A DNA stretch of 38,720 bases from Bacteroidales bacterium (GTDB taxonomy: Bacteria > Bacteroidota > Bacteroidia > Bacteroidales > WRLA01), in NCBI GenBank assembly GCA_009777825.1, contig WRLA01000026.1, positions 1 through 38,720 on the forward strand, given 5' to 3'. Under the pieces are notes generated by a model that had not been told where the DNA came from, did no database searches, and saw only the letters and a list, made by a program, of their open reading frames with translations. Below are positions 1-8,339 of this stretch, piece by piece. Positions within the stretch are counted from its first letter, which is position 1. Every line of letters begins with the position of its first letter. The position numbers and the translations under genes are program-made.

Positions 1-111
1 ATTTTTTTCCTAACTTTGTACCCATAAAAGTTTATTGATGATTACTTGTAATTTACTCATACAAAGGTAATCTTTTTCAATGAACTTTTTTTATGGAATT
101 GTTGGGACAGT

Positions 112-306
112 TATGACGACAAATACAACCGCGTAGATATCCTCGTTGAGATTGACAACAAAGAGTTAGTCAGCATCGAAATGCAGTTTTACAGCGAGGA
201 CGACTACTTCAAACGTATGCTCTACGGCGAGAGCAAAACCATCTCCGAACATATCTATCTGGGCGATGACTACGACAAAGTCCGCAAGGTCTATTCCATC
301 AACAAC
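112..306 (+). pseudogene. Fragment of an Rpn-family PD-(D/E)XK nuclease/transposase
   Basis: The translated stretch contains DKYNRVDILVE, then an IEMQ motif, DDYFKRMLYG and VRKVYSIN. These match the middle of the two intact Rpn-type genes in this window, and most closely the copy at 25829. The match begins abruptly near base 112 and ends near 306. There is no start region (FDWAMKRLL is absent) and no C-terminal half. The frame stays open from 52 to 390 but the flanks do not resemble the family, so this is a relic truncated at both ends. The putative VD...E.Q nuclease core survives, but the fold cannot be complete. A short ORF starting at 181 is the same relic read from an internal Met. Confidence 0.8.
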
Positions 307-366
307 GAGCATAGCCGTTGCACAACCCCGATATTTATTCAGGTTAGTGAATATGGAAATTTGTTG

Positions 367-374
367 TACCTTTG
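367..374 (+). promoter_or_regulatory. Bacteroidetes -7 box (TACCTTTG)
   Basis: TACCTTTG matches the TAnnTTTG -7 consensus of Bacteroidetes primary-sigma promoters. A TTAG lies 19 nt upstream as a weak -33 element. It sits 22 bp before the lipoprotein start at 397, so it probably drives the lipoprotein/radical SAM pair. Confidence 0.6.
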
Positions 375-396
375 CAGTCATAAAAAGTAAATTATC

Positions 397-861
397 ATGG
401 GAAAACCGGTCATCAAACTTTTCGATAAAATAATTGTCATCCTCTTGAGTTTTTTTGGAATTTTTAATAGTTGTACACAGCCGGATATGTATGGTATGCC
501 TTATCCGGAATACGGTACACCTTATGCAGATTATGAAATCAAAGGCGTTGTTACAAACAAGGAAAATGCTCATCCGTTACAAAATATTCGCGTAATCCAT
601 CAAACATACAGCGATACTTTATACACTGATTCACAAGGGAAATATGCTTTCAATTTTTATTACGAGGGAGGCGCTTATCCGGAACGTATTTTCCATCTAA
701 AAGTAGAAGACATTGACGGCGAGGAGAATGGCGGCGACTTTACAATCCGGGAAATCGAATTGAAAATTACCGAAGCCGACCGCGTGCAAAAAGGCGATGG
801 GAATTGGTACGAGGGGAAGTTTGGAAAAACGGAAAACGTTGAATTAGAAAAGAAACAGTAA
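397..861 (+). CDS. Radical SAM-associated putative lipoprotein
   Basis: This 154-aa protein has a short hydrophobic N-terminus (IIVILLSFFGIF) ending in NSC, a plausible lipobox, so it is likely an outer-membrane or periplasmic lipoprotein. The mature part starts with a Tyr/Pro-rich patch (MYGMPYPEYGTPYADYE). It continues with a carboxypeptidase-regulatory-like beta-sandwich pattern (IKGVVTNKENAHPLQNIRV, then TDSQGKYAF). The next gene is a radical SAM enzyme starting directly after the stop codon. This arrangement matches the Bacteroidetes rSAM/lipoprotein system (families remembered as TIGR04134 and TIGR04133), whose function is unknown. I infer that the lipoprotein is the substrate or partner of the enzyme. 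A TACCTTTG promoter box lies just upstream. Confidence 0.8.
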   Translation: MGKPVIKLFDKIIVILLSFFGIFNSCTQPDMYGMPYPEYGTPYADYEIKGVVTNKENAHPLQNIRVIHQTYSDTLYTDSQGKYAFNFYYEGGAYPERIFHLKVEDIDGEENGGDFTIREIELKITEADRVQKGDGNWYEGKFGKTENVELEKKQ

Positions 862-1935
862 GTGAACCTGAAAAAGAAAATCGCCTTAGCCCTGTTCCGG
901 CAGCACAAACGGAATCAAGTTTGCCTGCACGGGCTTAACTATCTGTTTTGGGAGTGTACTTTGCGGTGCAACCTCCAATGTCTGCATTGCGGGAGCGACT
1001 GTACCCAAGAGACGGCAACGCCCGACATGCCTTTGACCGATTTTTTAAAAGTCTTGGACACGATTGCCCCACACGTCAACCCGCACAAAACCATGATAGC
1101 GCTCACCGGCGGCGAACCTCTGATGCGCAAAGACCTGGCACAATGCGGAAAAGAATTTTACAAACGCGAATTTCCGTGGGGCATGGTAACCAATGGCTAT
1201 GGACTTACACAAGAACGACTTACGGAACTTTTACAGTCGGGATTGCGCTCCGTTACCGTCAGTTTCGACGGCTTGACCCCCGAAACACACGACTGGCTGC
1301 GCGGAAAAAACGGCTCGTGGGAACGGGCAAAGAACGCCATCGCCATGATCGCCGCCATCGAAGATTTTACGTATGACGTCGTTACATGCGTCAATAAGCG
1401 CAATATCAATGATTTAGCGGAAATAAAAAAGATGTTGATTCGTCTGGGCATCAAACGTTGGCGGCTGTTTTCCATCTTCCCGAAAGGGCGAGCCGAAAAC
1501 AACCCTTTGCTGAAACTTTCGCCGGATGAGTTTCGCCGGATGCTCGACTTCATCAAACAGACACGGCGCGAAGGATTCATCCATGCCTCGTATGGCTGTG
1601 AAGGCTTTCTGGGTGAGTACGAATTGGAAGTCCGCGATACGCCCTTTTTCTGTCGGGCAGGCATTCACATCGGCTCCGTGTTGGCTGACGGTTCGATTAG
1701 CGCCTGTCCAAGTCTTCGCGCCGACTACATACAGGGAAATATCTACAAAGACGACTTTTGGACAGTCTGGAACGAACGCTATCAAATCATGCGCGACCGC
1801 TCGTGGACAAAAACCGCTCAATGCGCCGATTGCAAATCCTTCAAAGATTGCGAAGGCAACGGATTACATCTTCGCGAACAAAAAGACGGCAGGCTGCTTT
1901 GCTGTCATTTGGAGATGATTGAATGTGAGATTTGA
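862..1935 (+). CDS. Radical SAM enzyme of the rSAM/lipoprotein system
   Basis: This is a 357-aa radical SAM protein. The 4Fe-4S motif CNLQCLHC gives C36, C40 and C43, and the SAM-binding GGEPL motif follows at about residue 84. The C-terminal region carries further cysteines (FFCRAG, SACPSL, CADCKSFKDCEG, LLCCHLE), as in SPASM/Twitch domains that hold auxiliary iron-sulfur clusters. Such enzymes usually modify peptides or proteins. The chosen GTG start at 862 directly follows the TAA of the lipoprotein gene with no gap, so the two are probably translationally coupled. No small RiPP-like precursor ORF was seen next to it, which makes the lipoprotein the natural candidate substrate. The reaction is unknown. 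Family assignment is firm; the subfamily name is from memory of the paired arrangement. Confidence 0.88.
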   Translation: MNLKKKIALALFRQHKRNQVCLHGLNYLFWECTLRCNLQCLHCGSDCTQETATPDMPLTDFLKVLDTIAPHVNPHKTMIALTGGEPLMRKDLAQCGKEFYKREFPWGMVTNGYGLTQERLTELLQSGLRSVTVSFDGLTPETHDWLRGKNGSWERAKNAIAMIAAIEDFTYDVVTCVNKRNINDLAEIKKMLIRLGIKRWRLFSIFPKGRAENNPLLKLSPDEFRRMLDFIKQTRREGFIHASYGCEGFLGEYELEVRDTPFFCRAGIHIGSVLADGSISACPSLRADYIQGNIYKDDFWTVWNERYQIMRDRSWTKTAQCADCKSFKDCEGNGLHLREQKDGRLLCCHLEMIECEI

Positions 1936-2084
1936 AGGATAATAGTTAAATACCTTAAAAGATGAAAGCGAAGGCAGTATTCACTCAAATTATTCAGCCA
2001 AAACTGATACAGTACATGATAGATCATTACGGTAAAAGTTACGATACTGTTGAATAAAACAAATGTGGATATGGAATTTTTTTG

Positions 2085-2092
2085 TATCTTTG
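2085..2092 (+). promoter_or_regulatory. Bacteroidetes -7 box (TATCTTTG)
   Basis: TATCTTTG followed by CAC matches TAnnTTTG. Transcription would start near 2099, which rules out the upstream in-frame ATGs at 2063 and 2096 and supports 2120 as the start of the Fic gene. No clear -33 TTG was found. Confidence 0.6.
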
Positions 2093-2119
2093 CACATGTT
2101 TCAATCAAAAAAACCAACT

Positions 2120-3001
2120 ATGAGCAATAAAACAAAAATATCCATCCGTTTCTTCGACGACAGAGAGGTACGCGCCATTTGGGATGAGGAAAATGCCAAG
2201 TGGTGGTTTTCGGTATTAGATATTGTCGCCGTGCTTACCGATCAGGATGACTACACCAAAGCACGAAACTATTGGAAATATCTCAAGGCAAAGTTGAAAA
2301 AAGAAGGAAACGAACTGGGTAGTGTTACTACCCAATTGAAATTAAAATCGCCTGATGGAAAAATGCGACTTTCAAATGTATTGGATCATAACGGAGTTAT
2401 TGCGCTCGCCAAGCAAATTCCCAACAACAAAGCCATGAAATTCCTTGACTGGTTCACATACAGCGACAACTCTATTGACGGACAAAGCAAGAAAAAAGCG
2501 TATTCTTTCTTTGAAAATGAACTTATTGATGAAAAAGAGATTGGAACAGCCGAGTGCTTGCAGAAAATCCACGCCTATATCTTCGGCGGACTGTACGACT
2601 TCGCCGGACAAATAAGGCAGAAGAACATCTCAAAAGGCGGTTTTCAGTTTGCAGTAGCGCATTTTCTGGGCAAGACTTTAACGCAAATTGAGCGAATGCC
2701 CGAAAACACATTCGACGAAATCGTCAATAAATATGTGGAGATGAACATCGCCCACCCTTTCATGGAAGGCAACGGACGAAGCACACGAATCTGGTTGGAC
2801 CTGATATTAAAAAAACGTCTCAAAAAATGCGTGGACTGGAGCAAAATCAGCAAAAAAGATTATCTCAATGCCATGGTAAGGAGCGCAGTAAACAGTAACG
2901 CACTAAAACACTTTCTGAAAAACGCTCTGACCGACGAAATCCACAGCCGCGAAATGTTTATGAAAGGAATTGATTATTCATATTATTATGAAGAAGAATA
3001 A
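2120..3001 (+). CDS. BRO-N domain / Fic domain protein (putative AMP transferase)
   Basis: This is a 293-aa protein. Residues about 5-110 resemble the BRO/KilA-type N-terminal DNA-binding domain ([54 protein letters not shown]). The second half is a Fic domain with an intact [12 protein letters not shown] active-site motif near residue 211. Fic proteins transfer AMP or another nucleotide moiety to hydroxyl side chains of target proteins, and many act in toxin-antitoxin or phage-related systems. The start at 2120 is preferred because the -7 box lies at 2085-2092. The 3' end overlaps tsaB by 14 nt. I did not identify an inhibitory (S/T)xxxE(G/N) helix or a separate antitoxin gene. The target is unknown. 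Confidence 0.88.
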   Translation: MSNKTKISIRFFDDREVRAIWDEENAKWWFSVLDIVAVLTDQDDYTKARNYWKYLKAKLKKEGNELGSVTTQLKLKSPDGKMRLSNVLDHNGVIALAKQIPNNKAMKFLDWFTYSDNSIDGQSKKKAYSFFENELIDEKEIGTAECLQKIHAYIFGGLYDFAGQIRQKNISKGGFQFAVAHFLGKTLTQIERMPENTFDEIVNKYVEMNIAHPFMEGNGRSTRIWLDLILKKRLKKCVDWSKISKKDYLNAMVRSAVNSNALKHFLKNALTDEIHSREMFMKGIDYSYYYEEE

Positions 3002-3689
3002 ATTAATCTTAAACATCGAAACGGCAACGCCGGTATGTTCCGTCGCCTTAAGCAGGGACGGAGCGTTGCTCGCGCACAGAACAAGCACAGAGCATAATGT
3101 TCATTCCGAAAGACTTACTGTTTTTGTTGAGGAGGTCATGCAAGAGTGCGGATTTGAGTTCAACATGTTGGACGCCGTGGCGGTGAGCGAGGGACCGGGT
3201 TCCTATACCGGCTTGCGCATCGGCGCATCGGTGGCAAAGGGGCTGTGTTACGGGTTGGGGAAGCCGTTGATTTCCGTCAAGACCCTGCAAGCCATGGCGC
3301 ATGGAATGAGCGTGCAATCTCCCGACGAAAACGCCCTGTACTGCCCGATGATTGACGCCCGAAGAATGGAAGTTTATACCGCCCTCTACGACTTCAACGG
3401 CAACGAAATAGAAACAACAACGGCAAAAGTGATTGACGCCGAATCTTTTCAGAACATTCTAGCACAACGAAAGGTCATCTTCGCCGGCGACGGGATGGAG
3501 AAATGTAAACCAGTCATCCAATCACCCAATGCCCTGTTTTTGGAGCAATTCCGGCACGCCGCCGAATGGATGATTCCGCTTGCGGAGGCAAAATGGACGA
3601 CGCGACAGTTTGCCGATACCGCTTATTTTGAACCGTTTTATTTGAAAGAGTTTCAGGCTGGGAAAAAAAGTTGTACCTTTGCAACTTGA
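2988..3689 (+). CDS. tsaB: tRNA threonylcarbamoyladenosine biosynthesis protein TsaB
   Basis: This 233-aa protein is of typical TsaB (YeaZ) length. It begins with the ASKHA-fold phosphate-1 strand [16 protein letters not shown] and contains the hallmark [11 protein letters not shown], followed by [14 protein letters not shown] and [10 protein letters not shown]. TsaB is the scaffold partner of TsaD that, with TsaE, transfers the threonylcarbamoyl group to A37 of ANN-decoding tRNAs in the cytoplasm. The ATG at 2988 is chosen because homologs begin directly before the first beta strand; an upstream ATG at 2970 lies deeper in the Fic gene. It overlaps the Fic ORF by 14 nt. Its last codons contain a TACCTTTG promoter box for the next gene. 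Confidence 0.95.
   Translation: MKKNKLILNIETATPVCSVALSRDGALLAHRTSTEHNVHSERLTVFVEEVMQECGFEFNMLDAVAVSEGPGSYTGLRIGASVAKGLCYGLGKPLISVKTLQAMAHGMSVQSPDENALYCPMIDARRMEVYTALYDFNGNEIETTTAKVIDAESFQNILAQRKVIFAGDGMEKCKPVIQSPNALFLEQFRHAAEWMIPLAEAKWTTRQFADTAYFEPFYLKEFQAGKKSCTFAT
3674..3681 (+). promoter_or_regulatory. Bacteroidetes -7 box (TACCTTTG) inside the tsaB 3' end
   Basis: TACCTTTG fits TAnnTTTG, with a TTTC 19 nt upstream. It lies within the last codons of tsaB and 21 bp before the ATG at 3703. It therefore likely starts the DUF5618-like/ruvC/recQ transcript and argues against the earlier ATG at 3679. Confidence 0.6.
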
Positions 3690-3702
3690 AAATATCAGAA
3701 CT

Positions 3703-4119
3703 ATGTCAATAGAAGAGCAACAAAGCGTAAAGGAAAAGTATTACGGCGAAGCCATGCGCTACATGGACAACGCTAAGGATTGTCTTTCAAAGGCAAAGAA
3801 AGATGGTAAATTTTATAATGACCCCAAATACGTCAAAATGGCGTGTGGGACGGCATACAACGGTATGTTGGTGGCATTAGACGGTTTTCTCACGTTGAAA
3901 GGCGAAGAAAAGCCGAAAGGAAAATTAAGAAAATCCATCGAACACTATCAAAGTACTATCACCAAGATTGACAAGAAACTGCTGGCTTATATCAATAGCG
4001 CCTACCAGATTCTGCATCTGTCCGGTTATTATGATGGAACAAACAATGCAATCGTGGTCAAAGAAGGTTTTGATGTAGCCCATAAAATCATTGACAAGAT
4101 TAAACCGGATGTGAACTAA
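3703..4119 (+). CDS. DUF5618-like small helical protein
   Basis: This is a 138-aa, Lys-rich, predicted all-helical protein without signal peptide or membrane segment. Recognisable stretches are YYGEAMRYMDNAKDCL, KMACGTAYNGMLVALDGFL and HLSGYYDGTNNAIVVKEGF. The layout recalls the Bacteroidetes DUF5618 family and, more loosely, HEPN-like four-helix proteins. I see no RX4-6H nuclease motif, so no activity can be claimed. The start at 3703 follows the promoter box at 3674-3681. The stop codon overlaps the ruvC start by one base (TAATG), so it is co-transcribed and probably translationally coupled with ruvC. A role in DNA repair would be guilt by association only. Confidence 0.65.
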   Translation: MSIEEQQSVKEKYYGEAMRYMDNAKDCLSKAKKDGKFYNDPKYVKMACGTAYNGMLVALDGFLTLKGEEKPKGKLRKSIEHYQSTITKIDKKLLAYINSAYQILHLSGYYDGTNNAIVVKEGFDVAHKIIDKIKPDVN

Positions 4120-4715
4120 TGAATACCTCTGTATCACATCCCCCCCTTCGGGGGGGCTTGGGGGGGCTTGAACGTATCATCCTCGGCATAGACCCCGGCA
4201 CCAACATCATGGGCTACGGACTGATTATCGAAAAAGGCAGTTCCGTGGAGTTGATGACGATGGGCGTGTTGAAATTAGCCCGTTACGACAATCAGGCGAT
4301 GAAGTTAAAGAAGATTTTCGAACGCACCCTCGCCATCATTGACGAATACCATCCCGACGAATTGTCCGTCGAGGCGCCTTTTCACGGTAAGAATGTGCAG
4401 TCTATGTTGAAGTTAGGTCGCGCTCAGGGCGTTGCGATGGCGGCGGCGTTGTATCGCAATATTCCCATCTTCGAATATTCGCCCAAGAAGATAAAGATGT
4501 CGGTTACCGGCAGCGGCTCCGCCTCGAAAGAGCAGGTTGCGGCGATGCTGCAAACCATTCTGAAACATCAACATCCGGCAGAATATTTCGATGCCACCGA
4601 CGCCCTCGCCGCGGCGTTGTGCCACTACCTTCAAAGGAGAAAGACACAGATGCCATCGTCATATTCCGGATGGAAAAGTTTTCTGGCAGACAATCCCAAC
4701 AGGATTGTGAAATAA
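4119..4715 (+). CDS. ruvC: Crossover junction endodeoxyribonuclease RuvC
   Basis: This 198-aa protein has the RuvC resolvase fold. The acidic residues are in place: D25 in GIDPGTNIMGYG, E85 in LSVEAPF, and D158/D161 in FDATDALAAALCH. It also has the VQSMLKLGRAQGV and SPKKIKMSVTGSGSASKEQV segments. RuvC cuts Holliday junctions symmetrically together with RuvAB. The ATG overlaps the preceding stop codon (TAATG). Residues 8-17 (PPLRGGLGGL) are not normal for RuvC and are encoded by a C7-TTC-G7 hairpin plus a second G7 run at 4140-4167. That sequence resembles a Bacteroidetes interspersed repeat and appears to have been captured in frame. No downstream Met allows the enzyme to start after it. Confidence 0.95.
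   Translation: MNTSVSHPPLRGGLGGLERIILGIDPGTNIMGYGLIIEKGSSVELMTMGVLKLARYDNQAMKLKKIFERTLAIIDEYHPDELSVEAPFHGKNVQSMLKLGRAQGVAMAAALYRNIPIFEYSPKKIKMSVTGSGSASKEQVAAMLQTILKHQHPAEYFDATDALAAALCHYLQRRKTQMPSSYSGWKSFLADNPNRIVK
4140..4167 (+). repeat. C7-TTC-G7 hairpin and second G7 run inside ruvC codons 8-17
   Basis: The sequence is CCCCCCCTTCGGGGGGG followed by CTTGGGGGGGC. As RNA it forms a stem of six or seven C-G pairs capped by a cUUCGg tetraloop, an exceptionally stable hairpin about 20 nt after the ruvC start codon. It contains three homopolymer runs of seven bases in coding sequence. Its look is that of a short interspersed repeat rather than native ruvC sequence. Confidence 0.8.
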
Positions 4716-4747
4716 ATAAATGGTTGTAAAAAAATTGTTATAATTAC

Positions 4748-6649
4748 ATGGAGCCGCGCGAAGTCTTACAGAAGTATTGGGGATATTCCGATTTTCGTCC
4801 GTTGCAGGAGGACATCGTCCGCTCGGTGTTAGACGGAAACGATACTTTGGGACTGCTTCCCACCGGCGGCGGCAAGAGCATCTGCTATCAGGTTCCCGGC
4901 ATCATCACCGACGGGCTGTGTGTAGTCATCACGCCGTTGATAGCGTTGATGAAAGATCAGGTTGAGGGATTGCACCGGCGTGGCATTGCTGCCAAAGCAC
5001 TCTTTTCGGGGATGCACCCACACGACCAGAAGGTAGTCATTAACAATGCCGTCAGCGATATGTTGAAATTCCTGTTCATCTCGCCCGAACGGTTGCAGTC
5101 GCAGGACTTTTTGGACAGTTTTCGTGAGATGAAGGTGGGGATGTTCGCCGTTGACGAAGCCCATTGCATCTCGCAGTGGGGTTACGATTTCCGTCCGCCG
5201 TACTTGAAAATCGCCGACGCCCGCCGGTATCATCCGGATGTTCCGGCGTTAGCGCTGACTGCCACGGCGACGCCCGAAGTGGTGGACGACATCCAGCAGC
5301 GTCTGGGTTTTAAGAAGAAAAACGTTTTTCAAAAGAGTTTTGAACGGAAAAACCTCGCCTACGTCGTCATTTTCGACGAAAACAAGAACCGGAAACTGAT
5401 GGAAATCATCCGTAAAACGCCCGGATGCGGGATTATCTACGTCCGCAGCCGCCGAAAAACACAGACATTCGCCTCATACCTGACGGAACAAGGCATCACC
5501 GCCGACTTTTACCACGCCGGACTCGACGTCGCCGACCGCGACAGAAAACAAAACGCATGGATGCGCGGCGACACGAGGGTCATCGTGGCAACCAACGCCT
5601 TCGGCATGGGCATCGACAAGCCGGACGTCCGCTTTGTGATACATCTCGACATCCCCGACAGCCCGGAAGCCTATTTCCAAGAAGCCGGACGCGCCGGACG
5701 CGATGAAAAACCTGCGTATGCCATCTTATTACACGACCATGCCGACATCATTGATATGGAACGCCGCTTCACCGACAGTTATCCGCCACTGACAACCATA
5801 CAAAACATTTACAACGCCTTAGGAAACTATTTTAAAATTCCTCTGCAAGGCGGTCGCGACCAGTCGTTCGACTTCGATACGTATCATTTCATCAAAAACT
5901 ATCCGGCATTTTCGTTTTCCGAAACGTGGAATGCATTGAAATTCCTTGAACGTGAAGGATACGTCATCGCCACTGAAGAATCCAACGAACCCGCCAAAGT
6001 GATGATCCAAATGAACCATCACGAACTGTATAAGTTTCAGATTGAAAATCAACGGTTTGACGCTTTTATAAAGTCGTTATTGCGCAATTATACCGGACTT
6101 TTCAGCGATTTCGTCCCCGTCCGCATCTCCGTCATCGCCGAAACCAACAAAATGACCGAAGAGGAAGTTTTATCGAAGTTGAAAGAGTTGGAAAACATGC
6201 AAGTCCTTTGTTTTCAACCGCAAAAAGAGAAACCGCAAATCATCTACGCCTGCGAGCGCCTGCCCGAACGCGACATCACACTCTCAAAAGAGACCTATCA
6301 GGAACGAAAAGAATCGGCACAAAAGCGTGTTGAAGCGATGAAAAACTATGTGTCGAGCGAAACCTGCCGTAGCGCCATGCTGTTGCAGTGGTTCGGACAG
6401 ACTAACGCACCCGTCTGCTACTCCTGCGACGTCTGCCGCAAACGCGACGAAATGACCATCGCGCCCGAACTCTTTCAACAAACGTCCGCTTTCATCTCCG
6501 AGTTACTCAAAAAACGTCCGCTGAACGGCGACGAAATCTGCACCCTGATACAAGGCGTCCGCTCCGAAAAAGTGTTGAAAATCATACGGTTCATGGTGGA
6601 GCATGGGGAGATTTATTGGAAAGGGGGGAAGTATTGGAATCGGAGGTAG
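4748..6649 (+). CDS. recQ: RecQ-family ATP-dependent DNA helicase
   Basis: This 633-aa protein carries helicase motif I PTGGGKS (K43), the DEAH box (about residues 135-138) and QWGYDFRPPY. It also has ALTATATP, the C-terminal helicase motifs NAFGMGIDKPDVRFVIH and QEAGRAGRD, and a RecQ zinc-binding motif in which CRSAMLLQWFG precedes CYSCDVC near residues 538-561. Compared with E. coli RecQ the cysteine cluster lies about 150 residues further on, implying an insertion between helicase core and zinc domain. No HRDC domain follows; the end (EICTLIQGVRSEKVLKIIRF) looks like a short winged-helix-type segment. RecQ unwinds recombination and replication intermediates 3' to 5'. It follows ruvC by 32 bp, so the two probably form a repair operon. 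Confidence 0.95.
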   Translation: MEPREVLQKYWGYSDFRPLQEDIVRSVLDGNDTLGLLPTGGGKSICYQVPGIITDGLCVVITPLIALMKDQVEGLHRRGIAAKALFSGMHPHDQKVVINNAVSDMLKFLFISPERLQSQDFLDSFREMKVGMFAVDEAHCISQWGYDFRPPYLKIADARRYHPDVPALALTATATPEVVDDIQQRLGFKKKNVFQKSFERKNLAYVVIFDENKNRKLMEIIRKTPGCGIIYVRSRRKTQTFASYLTEQGITADFYHAGLDVADRDRKQNAWMRGDTRVIVATNAFGMGIDKPDVRFVIHLDIPDSPEAYFQEAGRAGRDEKPAYAILLHDHADIIDMERRFTDSYPPLTTIQNIYNALGNYFKIPLQGGRDQSFDFDTYHFIKNYPAFSFSETWNALKFLEREGYVIATEESNEPAKVMIQMNHHELYKFQIENQRFDAFIKSLLRNYTGLFSDFVPVRISVIAETNKMTEEEVLSKLKELENMQVLCFQPQKEKPQIIYACERLPERDITLSKETYQERKESAQKRVEAMKNYVSSETCRSAMLLQWFGQTNAPVCYSCDVCRKRDEMTIAPELFQQTSAFISELLKKRPLNGDEICTLIQGVRSEKVLKIIRFMVEHGEIYWKGGKYWNRR

Positions 6650-6666
6650 TGAGTAGTGGGTGAGTA

Positions 6667-6720
6667 CGTCATTGCGAGGAGGAACGACGAAGCAATCCAG
6701 AGTTACGAGTTACGGGTTAC
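6667..6720 (+). repeat. Interspersed repeat (GTCATTGCGAGG...GAAGCAATCC) plus 7-nt tandem repeat
   Basis: Bases 6668-6697 read CATTGCGAGG...GAAGCAATCC, a short element with complementary ends (ATTGC/GCAAT). An inverted, diverged copy lies at 18329-18357. Directly after it come three copies of a 7-nt unit (GAGTTAC, GAGTTAC, GGGTTAC) at 6700-6720. The element lies in the 147-bp convergent gap between recQ and the minus-strand T9SS gene; nothing else is seen there. Confidence 0.65.
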
Positions 6721-6796
6721 TTTTTCAGCACAGAGTGGATATTTTCCGTTGTAAAATGAAAAAAATGAATAACAAGATGATTGAGATTCGAAAATA

Positions 6797-8314
6797 TTAA
6801 TTCTTAATTAATTTCCCCGTCCGCACCCCGCCATTTCGAAGCCGTACTTGGACGACATAAACGCCCGCAGCCAGCCTTTCCGTATTGACGCTCATCTCTT
6901 TCCCTGTCCCATCCCGACTGTATGCCAAACGACCGTCCGTAGCGTACAGGGTGATGGTTGCAATATCGTCTTCCGCCGTGATGCGCACCGTCCCATCGCT
7001 CGGATTGGGAACTATCAGCAAGCCGCGCGTATCGGCAAAAAGTTCTTCAACGCCGACCGGACGAACAACGTAGGTAAACGAATCAACGGTATAAACCATG
7101 GTAGCATAGAAAAGAGTATCATAATTAGGACTAGAGTATGTATTATATTGAATATATTCATAACGACGTCCGCGATCATCGTATTTGTTGATATATTCAT
7201 CTCTGAGATCGTCGTAAGGAATAGTATCACAATCCCAATGCGCATAAAGAAGTTTTCCTTCGGATATGAGATGATAGTGTTCATTACATTCGTAATAATC
7301 TTCTATAGCCAAACACATTCTATAAGGATAATAACACAAATAATGACAAGAAAACGGCTCAAGGTTCCATTTCATCGTATCAATGGTCTTCAAGTTTGGG
7401 GTACCATCCTCGTATGTGTTCCAAAATTTAAGACTTGACATTTTATTTTTATTTTTTGGAGAATATCCCTGTCCCTCATAAAGTCCGAGCGGTCGCCCAT
7501 GGAATAACAAATCTCCATTGTCGAATCCATGAAATTCGAACCATTTTATATCCGTAAGTTTCCCTCCCAACAGCCATGGACCGGAAAAGGTATAAAACTG
7601 ATCACGGTTATAACATACGCCTTCTGTGTCATACAAATAAACGTGTTTTGTCTTATATTGACCGTTTGTCAAATCAAAACAATCCGACACCGCTTCGATA
7701 ACATTGCCCTGGTCGTCAAAGGTAAGCACTGTTTTCCTGCTTTGTGTTATATTTCCGTTTCTGTCGAAGACCTCAATATGGTCTTGAAATTCCGATACCG
7801 TTGCCGTATCCAATAAATGGACATAACTTTTCTCTTCGGTCTTCCATTTATTCCCGTCCCATACCTGATAATACTCTTCCCAATAGGAAGAATCCGCCTG
7901 CCGGTTGTTGTAATAATAGCGAAAGGGAGGATTGTCGAGTCCATAAGAAGTCCAAAAGAGCGTATCGGGAATATCCATCAAGGGGTCGCGGTAGGTGTTG
8001 TTGTATTGACCAATACACATTAAACCTCCGTCAATCAAAGAATAATAGGTCTCCTTTTTTAATAATCCGTTTTCATGATATTCATAAAAGCAACGACAGT
8101 CAGGCTTATTGTTGTATGTCTCCGTCATGGAAACCGGCAGCCATAGCGTATCGAAAGCGGTTTGTCGTTTAAGAAAACTGCGAACTGCATCGCCATCATA
8201 AAACGGCGTATCACCTTTCCGATAAGATTTATATATCATTTCTTGAGAAAATACCTGTTGGGCTACTCCTACAAGCATGATGCTTACTGCTAATTTTGTG
8301 AAAGTCTTCATCAT
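6797..8314 (-). CDS. Secreted T9SS cargo protein, copy A
   Basis: This 505-aa protein has a signal peptide (MMKTFTKLAVSIMLVGVAQQVFSQ) and a C-terminal type-A T9SS sorting domain. That domain includes LLIVPNPSDGTVRITAEDD, ITLYATDGRLAYS, LAAGVYVVQVRL and a final GKLIKN. The middle (residues about 30-420) is rich in Tyr, Asp and aromatic residues with repeating strand-turn patterns such as YEYHENGLLKKETYYS, NGNITQSRK and YDDRGRRYEYIQYN, reminiscent of YD/antitoxin-MORN-like repeats. The precise domain is unknown. The cargo would cross the outer membrane through T9SS and be attached to or released from the surface. The neighbour at 8384 is almost identical over its whole length, so this is a tandem duplication. 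An alternative Met at residue 2 is equally possible as start. Confidence 0.88.
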   Translation of the reverse strand: MMKTFTKLAVSIMLVGVAQQVFSQEMIYKSYRKGDTPFYDGDAVRSFLKRQTAFDTLWLPVSMTETYNNKPDCRCFYEYHENGLLKKETYYSLIDGGLMCIGQYNNTYRDPLMDIPDTLFWTSYGLDNPPFRYYYNNRQADSSYWEEYYQVWDGNKWKTEEKSYVHLLDTATVSEFQDHIEVFDRNGNITQSRKTVLTFDDQGNVIEAVSDCFDLTNGQYKTKHVYLYDTEGVCYNRDQFYTFSGPWLLGGKLTDIKWFEFHGFDNGDLLFHGRPLGLYEGQGYSPKNKNKMSSLKFWNTYEDGTPNLKTIDTMKWNLEPFSCHYLCYYPYRMCLAIEDYYECNEHYHLISEGKLLYAHWDCDTIPYDDLRDEYINKYDDRGRRYEYIQYNTYSSPNYDTLFYATMVYTVDSFTYVVRPVGVEELFADTRGLLIVPNPSDGTVRITAEDDIATITLYATDGRLAYSRDGTGKEMSVNTERLAAGVYVVQVRLRNGGVRTGKLIKN

Positions 8315-8339
8315 TATATTGCCTTTATTTGTTTATTTC

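Noticed and set aside
1..111. Upstream gene or functional promoter pair at the left edge (TAACTTTG at 11-18, and TACCTTTG on the minus strand at 62-69)
   Set aside because: Both fit the -7 consensus, but the minus-strand ORF starting at 60 stops after 16 codons and the plus-strand one would drive only the Rpn fragment.
1962..2057. 31-codon ORF (MKAKAVFTQIIQPKLIQYMI..., ending in YDTVE) between the radical SAM and Fic genes
   Set aside because: No recognisable family, no clear promoter and very short; it may be a relic. Not strong enough to annotate as a gene, though a RiPP-like precursor near a radical SAM enzyme was considered. It has no Cys and no leader/core pattern.
7744..8172. 142-aa plus-strand ORF opposite T9SS copy A (also 9385-9699 opposite copy B)
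   Set aside because: Antisense shadow that recurs in both paralogs only because the genes are duplicates.
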